From: CALHRB01 sp964473465
GTDB lineage: Bacteria > Bacteroidota > Ignavibacteria > Kapaibacteriales > UBA2268
DNA length: 64,000 nucleotides
Direction: 5' to 3'
Assembly: GCA_964473465.1 (NCBI GenBank)
Contig: CAYYPE010000008.1
Span: 76,836 to 140,835, forward strand
Positions 27,576 through 34,013 of this stretch are shown here, piece after piece. Under the pieces are notes generated by a model, which saw only the letters and a list, made by a program, of their open reading frames with translations, did no database searches and was not told the DNA's origin. Position numbers and translations under genes: made by a program. Numbering within the stretch: the first letter of the stretch is position 1; each line of letters opens with the position of its first letter.

Positions 27576-28348
27576 TTTTTATATCTTTCGAGGAATTCGA
27601 TAACAACCGGGTCTGTTGAAAGCTCTAATTCCTGAGGGGTGCCTTCGAATTTCACTTTACCTTCGTCAAGCATAGCAACCTTATCGGCAACTCTTTGAAC
27701 TGAGAACATATCGTGAGTTATTACCACAGATGTAACTTTAAATTTTTTTGCAAGTTGAGCAATTAATCTGTCTATTTGCTCTGATGTAACCGGATCGAGA
27801 CCAGTTGTGGGTTCGTCATAAAGAATATATTCGGGATTTCCAACTAATGCACGTGCAACTCCCACTCTTTTTTTCATCCCGCCAGAAAGGTCAGAAGGCT
27901 TCTTATCCTTTAGTATTTTCCATTCTCTTTCGAATTCGGAGGAATCATTGCCATTAGTTTCTGGAAGAAGACTGACTGCTTTTAGAACCTTTTTTGCTTC
28001 TTCTTCGAGCATTTTTTGGTCTCTTAACCCCTTTTCCCAAAGGCTGATAATAATGTTTTCATAAACAGTCATCGAATCGAAAAGGGCAGAACCCTGAAAA
28101 ACAAAACCAATTTTTTGTCTCAGTTCAAATAATTCCTTTTTTTTCAGTTTTGACACATCCTTACCGTCAACAATAACTCTGCCTTTATCTGGTTGAAGCA
28201 AGCCTACAATATTTTTGATGAGAACACTTTTTCCGCACCCGGATTTACCGATGATACACATTGTCTGCCCGCTGGGTATTGTCAGGTTAACACCATCAAG
28301 AACAACTTTTGGTCCAAAAGATTTATGTAAGTCTTGGATTTCTATCAT
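27572..28348 (-). CDS. mlaF: ABC transporter ATPase, MlaF-like
   Basis: 258 residues, one ABC ATPase domain: Walker A GKSGCGKSV, Q-loop VFQGSALFDSMTVYENI, signature LSGGMKKRVG, Walker B YILYDEPTTGLDP and the His switch VVITHDM. The GALFDSMTV-type Q-loop and signature LSGGM(K/A)(K/R)R are typical of MlaF, the motor of the MlaFEDB phospholipid transporter between the two membranes. The permease mlaE and MCE protein mlaD are not adjacent, so assignment rests on the ATPase alone. A charged insertion (NGNDSSEFEREWKILKDKK) precedes the signature motif. Confidence 0.78.
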   Translation of the reverse strand: MIEIQDLHKSFGPKVVLDGVNLTIPSGQTMCIIGKSGCGKSVLIKNIVGLLQPDKGRVIVDGKDVSKLKKKELFELRQKIGFVFQGSALFDSMTVYENIIISLWEKGLRDQKMLEEEAKKVLKAVSLLPETNGNDSSEFEREWKILKDKKPSDLSGGMKKRVGVARALVGNPEYILYDEPTTGLDPVTSEQIDRLIAQLAKKFKVTSVVITHDMFSVQRVADKVAMLDEGKVKFEGTPQELELSTDPVVIEFLERYKN

Positions 28349-28538
28349 TGATTTTACTAATTAACCACAACTGAAACGAAATTGTATTTCTATCATTTTA
28401 AAAAAAAATGGCAGCCTTGAAACACGAAACAGAGTTTTTCTTGTCGAGTTATTACCTTATAATAAATCTGTTAGTTGTTAATTCTTTATTTAAAATCACA
28501 TAGTGATTTTATTAAGGTAACATTAAAGCAAAAAAAGA

Positions 28539-28561
28539 AGGCTGTCATTTTGAGACAGCCT
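28539..28561 (-). terminator. Rho-independent terminator of the second flagellin gene, GGCTGTCTCAAAA family
   Basis: Inverted repeat AGGCTGTC (28539-28546) / GACAGCCT (28554-28561) with a 7-base loop. Read on the minus strand it is followed by TTC and a run of T. It lies 29 bases past the stop of the 28591-29526 flagellin gene. The loop side reads TCAAAA on the minus strand, as in two other terminators of the window. Confidence 0.88.
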
Positions 28562-28590
28562 CAGTATTATAATTTAAATTTATGATAATT

Positions 28591-29526
28591 TTAGCCACGA
28601 ATGAGATTCAAGAAGGCAGCTCCATTCTGGTTAGCTTGGGCAAGAGAGACCAATGAAGCCTGCTGTAAAAATTGAGCCTTTATCAACTCAAGCTGTTCCT
28701 GAGCAACATCGGAATCCTCGAGCCTTGAAATAGCAGCATTATAATTAACAATCTGGCTTTTTAGTAGCTCTTCCTGAGATTGTAATCTGTTTTGAATTCC
28801 ACCGAGATAGGCTGCAACTTTGTTAGCATTATTCAAAGCATTCGAAAGAGAAGCAAGAGTCAGATTCATCACTGATGTGCTGAATATACCTAAATCACTA
28901 TCGCTGACATTATTCAGTGCTTCAAGATTCAAATTCGAAACACCTGCAAAATTACCGTTCCCGATTGAATTCACCACAAAATTGTTCGATGCAACATTGA
29001 AGTCAACATTGCTGGAAGTCATATCAATGGATATTGTAAGAAGGTTATGACTTGCATTAGAACCAATAATAAAGTCACCATAAAATGTGCTGTCAAGAAG
29101 TTGTCTTCCGCCGAAGACGGTTGAATCAACAACGGTTTGAATCTGTTGAGCCATTCTGTAAGCAGCTTTTGCAAGAGCAACCTTTTCATCGGTTCCTAAA
29201 GCACCAGAAGCCGCACTTGATGCTGATTCTTTAATAAGGGTAACAAGCCCGTTTATATTATCAAGGGCATCCTGCAAAATACTTGTAACATTCAGGGCAT
29301 CGCTGACTGTTTTCAATGCAGCTTTCATTGTTCCATTTCGGGCTTGTAATGCTCTCGAAGTAATATAACCAGCAACATCATCGGCTGCATTATTTATTCT
29401 TTTACCCGTCGAAAGTCTTAATTGCCGCAGTGAAATATTTTTACTTGAGGCATCAAGTGCAATATAAGCATTTTCTGCCGGAGTATTTGTTCTTATTCTT
29501 GCCTGAGCACCTGTAGCGAATGGCAT
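28591..29526 (-). CDS. Flagellin, copy 2
   Basis: 311 residues. The N-terminal flagellin D0/D1 helices (ARIRTNTPAENAYIALD, STGKRINNAADDVAGYITSRALQARNG) and C-terminal D1/D0 helices (NRLQSQEELLKSQIVNYNAAISRLEDSDVAQEQLELIKAQFLQQASLVSLAQANQN) enclose a short middle domain of about 100 residues. It forms the flagellar filament after export through the flagellar type III apparatus; there is no signal peptide. It aligns without gaps with the neighbouring copy. AGAGG precedes the ATG, and 29 bases separate the two genes. No other flagellar gene is in the window. Confidence 0.92.
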   Translation of the reverse strand: MPFATGAQARIRTNTPAENAYIALDASSKNISLRQLRLSTGKRINNAADDVAGYITSRALQARNGTMKAALKTVSDALNVTSILQDALDNINGLVTLIKESASSAASGALGTDEKVALAKAAYRMAQQIQTVVDSTVFGGRQLLDSTFYGDFIIGSNASHNLLTISIDMTSSNVDFNVASNNFVVNSIGNGNFAGVSNLNLEALNNVSDSDLGIFSTSVMNLTLASLSNALNNANKVAAYLGGIQNRLQSQEELLKSQIVNYNAAISRLEDSDVAQEQLELIKAQFLQQASLVSLAQANQNGAAFLNLIRG

Positions 29527-29555
29527 AATTTACCTCTTAAAATTTAAAAAATTAT

Positions 29556-30491
29556 TTATTGTCTAATCAATTGCAGGAAAGCCTGTGGATTTGAATTTGC
29601 CTGTGCAAGTGAAACCAAAGAGGCTTGCTGCAAAAATTGAGCTTTAACAAGTTCTAACTGCTCTTTTGCAACGTCGGAATCCTCAATCCTCGAAATTGCA
29701 GCATTATAATTAACCATTTGATTTTTCAGCAATTCTTCCTGAGAACTTAATCTGTTGACAATTCCTCCAAGGTATGAGGCTACTTTATTAACATTATTAA
29801 TAGCATTTGCTAAACTTGCAAGAGTTAAACTCATTACAGATGGTGCAAAAATTCCAAGGTCATTTGCATTAACATTATTCAATTCATTTAAATCCAGATT
29901 AGTTACACCAGCAAATACTTCAACGGCAAGCGAATTCACATTGAAGTTATTTGAAGGAATATTGAAATCAGTGTTCCCGGTGGTTAAATCAATTGCTAAT
30001 GTAAGCAAACTGTGCGTTGCACTTGTTCCAATAACAAATTCCGCATAAAATTGACCCGTCAATAACTGACTGCCACCAAAGACGGTTGAGTCAACAACGG
30101 TCTGGATCTGCTGAGCCATACGATACGCAGCTTTTGCAAGTGCAACTCTTTCGTCGGTTCCCATAGCTCCGGTGGCAGCTTGTGCTGTTGCATCCTTTAT
30201 ATTGGTCAGCAAATTATTTATGTTATCGAGCGAATCCATAATGATGTTCGATACATTCTGAGCGTCACCAACAGCATAGAGAGCTGATTTCAGAGAGCCG
30301 TTTCTTGCTTGCAAGGCTCTGCTTGTTATATATCCCGCAACATCATCTCCGGCATTATTAATCCTTTTGCCGGTCGAAAGCCTTAGCTGTCGCAAGGATA
30401 TATTTTTATTGGTTACATCTAAAGTATTGTAAGCATTTTCAGCAGGAATATTAGTTCTTATTCTTGCATTTCCACCAACTGCAAATGGCAT
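29556..30491 (-). CDS. Flagellin, copy 1
   Basis: 311 residues, same length as the gene after it and, by eye, roughly two thirds identical. Identity is near complete in the terminal helices (STGKRINNAGDDVAGYITSRALQARNG; AQFLQQASLVSLAQANSN) and lower in the middle (about residues 145-215). It is the first gene of the pair and has the strong ribosome-binding site GGAGG. The long upstream region carries a sigma-54-like element and palindromes. The two copies probably build a mixed or zoned filament, which is inference. Confidence 0.92.
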   Translation of the reverse strand: MPFAVGGNARIRTNIPAENAYNTLDVTNKNISLRQLRLSTGKRINNAGDDVAGYITSRALQARNGSLKSALYAVGDAQNVSNIIMDSLDNINNLLTNIKDATAQAATGAMGTDERVALAKAAYRMAQQIQTVVDSTVFGGSQLLTGQFYAEFVIGTSATHSLLTLAIDLTTGNTDFNIPSNNFNVNSLAVEVFAGVTNLDLNELNNVNANDLGIFAPSVMSLTLASLANAINNVNKVASYLGGIVNRLSSQEELLKNQMVNYNAAISRIEDSDVAKEQLELVKAQFLQQASLVSLAQANSNPQAFLQLIRQ

Positions 30492-30951
30492 TATAAACCT
30501 CCACTATAATTTTTGACTTTAGTTTCTAATTTTTAATTATTTCAATTTTTTTAACAATTCTGAAAATTGTTAAACACATCTTTACAAGTTGTGTGCCAAA
30601 AATTTTCTTTTAGTTTGGTAAAATCCATGGATTGTCAGTATTTAAGCCTTTCTAAGGATATTTTTAATTTGAATTTAATCTATTCATTGGTTGTTTTACT
30701 CAATTTTATACCCTTATCTCTTATTTTCTGAATAGGTTAATAGCAATTAATATAATTTGCTTTTGGTTAAGAATATTCATTTGGTTAAAATTAACCAAAA
30801 CATTATTTTTGAACCATTATTATCGATTTGATCTTATTGATTTGCAAAAAGTTTTTTATAATCTTAAAAAAAATTGACTCTACTGAGATTTTGATTTCAA
30901 CACCAATGAATTTTTCTTTATTTTTATTTTTTTATATTCAAGCAGAGTAAA
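30492..30951. promoter_or_regulatory. Divergent regulatory region between flagellins and acyl-CoA synthetase
   Basis: 460 bases without a gene. It contains, on the minus strand, a sigma-54-like -24/-12 element (30583-30598). The inverted repeat TTAACAATT (30551-30559) / AATTGTTAA (30565-30573) lies between that site and the flagellin start. The near-perfect palindrome TTTGGTTAA-AA-TTAACCAAA (30780-30799) has two further GGTTAA copies upstream (near 30734 and 30764). The palindromes look like operators, but no binding protein can be named. Confidence 0.4.
30583..30598 (-). promoter_or_regulatory. Sigma-54-like promoter of the flagellin genes
   Basis: On the minus strand TGGCAC-ACAAC-TTGTA matches the sigma-54 consensus TGGCAC-N5-TTGCA except for C to T in the -12 GC. 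It is about 92 bases upstream of the flagellin ATG and in the right direction. RpoN control of flagellins is common in other bacteria. The imperfect -12 makes this a candidate only. Confidence 0.4.
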
Positions 30952-33003
30952 ATGATAGTAAAAGAATTAGTCAATCCAGATTCGATTGTTATTGTTGGAG
31001 CTTCTAACAATGTTGAAAAACCGGGCGGGAAAATCACCCAGAATATTATCGAGGGAGGCTTCAACGGGAAATTATATGCTGTTAACCCAAAGGAGAAAAT
31101 TGTTCAGGGCATTGAATGTTTCAATAATGTTGCTGATTTGCCCAATGTGGAGCTTGGAATTATTGCAGTTCCGGCTAATTTAGTTCCTTCAACTGTTGAA
31201 GAATTAGCAAAGGACAAAGGCACTAAGGCTTTCATCGTTCTTTCTGCCGGATTCAGCGAAATTGGTCCCGAAGGAAAAAAACTTGAGGACCAACTTCTTG
31301 AGATTATTAATAAGTATGAAGCAACTCTTATTGGTCCCAATTGCATAGGGGTTATTACCAATAAATATAAAGGTGTATTTGCCGGCCCGATTCCAAAGCT
31401 TGATCCCAAAGGTTGTGATTGTGTTTCGGCAAGCGGGGCAACAATGGTTTTTATTCTCGAGGTAGCTATTCCTCGTGGACTTACTTTTTCTAACATTTTT
31501 TCAGTTGGTAACAGCGTTCAGGTCGGTGTCGAAGAAATTATTGAATACTGGGATGAAACTTTTGATCCAGAAAATAGTTCGAGAATAAAGTTGATTTATA
31601 CTGAAAAGATATCCAAGCCCGAAAAATTTCTAAAACATTGCACTTCACTAATTAAAAAAGGATGCAAAATTGCAGCTATAAAAGCAGGCACGACAGAAGC
31701 CGGCTCGAGGGCTGTTTCCTCCCACACTGGTGCATTAGCCGGGTCTGATACGGCAGTTTCAGCTTTGTTCAACAAAGCGGGAATCGTCAGATGCCATAGC
31801 AGGGTGGAACTTGTCTATGTCGCTGGTGTTTTTGCACATAAGGAAGTAACCGGGGACAGGATTGCTGTGATTACTCACGCCGGCGGTCCCGGCGTTATGC
31901 TTACGGACACTCTGTCTCGAGGTGGACTTAAGGTGCCTCAAATCAAAGGTTTTGCGGCTGATGAATTGCTTTCGAAGTTAAATTTTGGCTCTTCTGTTTC
32001 CAATCCTATTGATTTTTTGGCAACAGGAACTGCCGAACAACTTGGGACTATTCTTGATTATGTTGATAATGAGTTTCATAATATTGATGCTTCGGCAGTT
32101 GTGTTTGGAACAACCGGGATGTTCGATGTAACGGGAGTATATGATGTGCTTCACGAGAAGATGAATACCTGCAAAAAGCCGATTTATCCAGTTCTTCCCT
32201 CTGTGGTTCAGGCGGCAAAGGCTGTTAATCATTTTCTTTCTCTTGGAAGGATAAATTTTACTGATGAGGTGAGCCTCGGAAGAGCCTTATGCAAAGTATA
32301 TTTCACCCCAAAGCCATTCCCGGAACCACAGCTACCACAAATTGACAAAGGAACTATACGTTGGATAATCGAAAATTCGCCAAAGGGCTATCTTTCGCCC
32401 GAAAAAATTCAGGGATTGCTCGATGCAGCAGGAATCGCAAGGGCAAAGGAAGATTTAGCATATAATCTTGAAGAAGCTGTTGAATCAGCTCGTATAATTG
32501 GTTTCCCTGTCGCTATGAAAGTAATCGGACCCATCCATAAATCAGACGTCGGCGGCGTTAAACTTGGACTCCAAAATAAGTCCGAGGTTGAATCAGCATT
32601 TTACGACTTAATGGCTATCGAAGGGGCAACGGGAGTCATCATTCAGCAGATGCTCAAAGGGAATGAACTTTTTATAGGGGCGAAAAAGGAGCAGGATTTC
32701 GGTCATATAATTCTTTTCGGATTGGGCGGAATATTTATTGAAGTGTTCAAGGACATTACCTATGGACTTGCACCAGTCGGTTACGAAGAAGCTTTATATA
32801 TGATAAGAAATATAAAGGCTTATGGAATAATCAAAGGGGTAAGAGGACGTGAAGGAGTCAATGAAGAACTACTGGCTGACAGGATTGTCAGGCTTTCTGC
32901 TTTGCTTCAGGCTGCACCAGAAATAACCGAACTGGATTTGAATCCGTTGCTCGGCGGCAAGGACTTTGTTACTGTAGTTGATGGCAGAATAAGGATTGGG
33001 TAA
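30952..33003 (+). CDS. ADP-forming acetate/acyl-CoA synthetase (fused alpha and beta subunits)
   Basis: 683 residues of the NDP-forming acyl-CoA synthetase family (ACD/Acs type), making ATP from acyl-CoA or the reverse. The N-terminal CoA-binding domain starts SIVIVGASNNVEKPGG. The succinyl-CoA-synthetase-like part has the phosphohistidine loop SSHTGALAGSD. The C-terminal ATP-grasp domain (about 465-683) has VAMKVIGPIHKSDVGGVKLGL and ELDLNPLL. The order alpha-beta in one chain is common in bacteria and some archaea. The preferred acid is not evident. Cytosolic. Confidence 0.9.
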   Translation: MIVKELVNPDSIVIVGASNNVEKPGGKITQNIIEGGFNGKLYAVNPKEKIVQGIECFNNVADLPNVELGIIAVPANLVPSTVEELAKDKGTKAFIVLSAGFSEIGPEGKKLEDQLLEIINKYEATLIGPNCIGVITNKYKGVFAGPIPKLDPKGCDCVSASGATMVFILEVAIPRGLTFSNIFSVGNSVQVGVEEIIEYWDETFDPENSSRIKLIYTEKISKPEKFLKHCTSLIKKGCKIAAIKAGTTEAGSRAVSSHTGALAGSDTAVSALFNKAGIVRCHSRVELVYVAGVFAHKEVTGDRIAVITHAGGPGVMLTDTLSRGGLKVPQIKGFAADELLSKLNFGSSVSNPIDFLATGTAEQLGTILDYVDNEFHNIDASAVVFGTTGMFDVTGVYDVLHEKMNTCKKPIYPVLPSVVQAAKAVNHFLSLGRINFTDEVSLGRALCKVYFTPKPFPEPQLPQIDKGTIRWIIENSPKGYLSPEKIQGLLDAAGIARAKEDLAYNLEEAVESARIIGFPVAMKVIGPIHKSDVGGVKLGLQNKSEVESAFYDLMAIEGATGVIIQQMLKGNELFIGAKKEQDFGHIILFGLGGIFIEVFKDITYGLAPVGYEEALYMIRNIKAYGIIKGVRGREGVNEELLADRIVRLSALLQAAPEITELDLNPLLGGKDFVTVVDGRIRIG

Positions 33004-33010
33004 TGAATTA

Positions 33011-33358
33011 TTATTCTTCCTCCTCCACTATCCTTATTTCTTCATCTGTCAGCTCGTAAAGTTCATAGACGAGGTGGTCTATTTTTTTGTCTGTATATTC
33101 TATCCTTGCTTTTATTTGCTCAATCTGTTCTGGGAGCGTTGCGGCTTGAAGATCTTTATGCAGCTGGAGCATGGTTTCGACAAGGAAAACCATTTGTGAT
33201 TGGGAATCAGGGGACGGGAACTGGGGGAAGGGGAAAGGATTAATGAAATCGTTCCGGGTTTGAGTTTCGTTATAATGCCCCTTTTTATACTCGGTAAGAT
33301 GAAATGAAAATCTATTAACAAGTTCCGAAATTTTATCTTTTGCCTCTTGATAGGTCAT
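33011..33358 (-). pseudogene. Internally deleted type IIG (Eco57I-like) restriction-modification gene remnant
   Basis: An open frame of 115 residues from ATG 33358. Residues 1-45 (TYQEAKDKISELVNRF ... YNETQTRNDFINPF) read like the N-terminus of Eco57I/PglX-like restriction enzyme-methyltransferases. Residues about 60-115 (LHKDLQAATLPEQIEQIKARIEYTDKKIDHLVYELYELTDEEIRIVE) read like the extreme C-terminus of the same family, whose members are about 1000 residues long. The endonuclease, methyltransferase (NPPY) and most of the specificity region are missing, and the join (FPFPQFPSPDSQSQ) is low-complexity. The frame stays open, so a small protein may still be made. It is convergent with the acyl-CoA synthetase gene. 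Confidence 0.65.
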
Positions 33359-33373
33359 AATTCTATGTGCCAA

Positions 33374-33935
33374 AAATTTTTAACAACAGATGCAAAATAA
33401 AAAATTTTTACCATTATTATTATCAGAGCATTTCTAATCTTTAAAATATGATTTAAATTTTTCAGTTATCAGTAATGAAAATATCAATAAAAGTAAAAAT
33501 TAGAATAATTTTTGTTAATAAAAATTAGTTTGTATAATACTAAAAAGATTTATAAATTTTGTTGAACTAAAAAATATTTTTTAGCTTAACTTGTTTAATT
33601 TACTTGATTATTTTGTTAAAAATTTTTTTGATTTATTTGATAAATCAATCTAAACGGGCATTAAAGAAAAAAATAAAGCAATATGCAACAAGATAGTGGA
33701 GGAATTTGGAGGTTTTTTGTTTAATTATTCTTTGCTATTTTTGGATGGTATAATAAAAAAAATATAAGTTTTATCATAATACTTGTGAAATCCATGTGCA
33801 AAACTATAAATACTTATTCGAATACGGGAAATCTTGTATTTTTAAAATACCATATATCAGGTATTTCTCAGAAGTATTTCACAGCATAGTTTTGCACCGT
33901 AATCAAAAATGTTTTCATAAGTTACTTTTTTCTAA
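33374..33935. other. Long AT-rich non-coding stretch
   Basis: About 560 bases (to 34013 if the chosen start of the next gene is right) with no credible gene. The sequence is mostly A/T runs up to 33780, then a structured inverted-repeat segment at 33796-33897. No tRNA-like cloverleaf or rRNA segment was seen. Confidence 0.6.
33796..33897. repeat. 102-base inverted-repeat structure upstream of the T9SS beta-helix gene
   Basis: GTGCAAAACTAT (33796-33807) is perfectly inverted as ATAGTTTTGCAC (33886-33897). The stem continues as AAATACTT (33808-33815) / AAGTATTT (33872-33879) after a 6-base bulge. A smaller hairpin AAATACC / GGTATTT (33845-33851 / 33860-33866) lies inside. It sits about 117 bases before the start of the next gene. 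It could be a structured leader, a MITE-like insertion or an operator. Confidence 0.5.
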
Positions 33936-34013
33936 ATGATTGACAGATATAAAAAAATATTACAAAGGATTGAAAATAAATATTTTGTTCAAATTCAACA
34001 ATGGAGTGATTTT

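Noticed and set aside
31104..31496. 130-codon minus-strand open frame inside the acyl-CoA synthetase gene
   Set aside because: Shadow of a conserved, motif-bearing enzyme gene on the other strand.
33683..33724. A 13-codon micro-ORF (MQQDSGGIWRFFV) in the long non-coding region
   Set aside because: Too short to judge, with no clear ribosome-binding site at the right spacing, and expected by chance in 560 bases.
33936..34013. 26-codon N-terminal extension of the T9SS beta-helix protein
   Set aside because: The extension would place charged residues before the signal peptide. The ATG at 34014 has GGAGTG before it and begins directly with a signal sequence.
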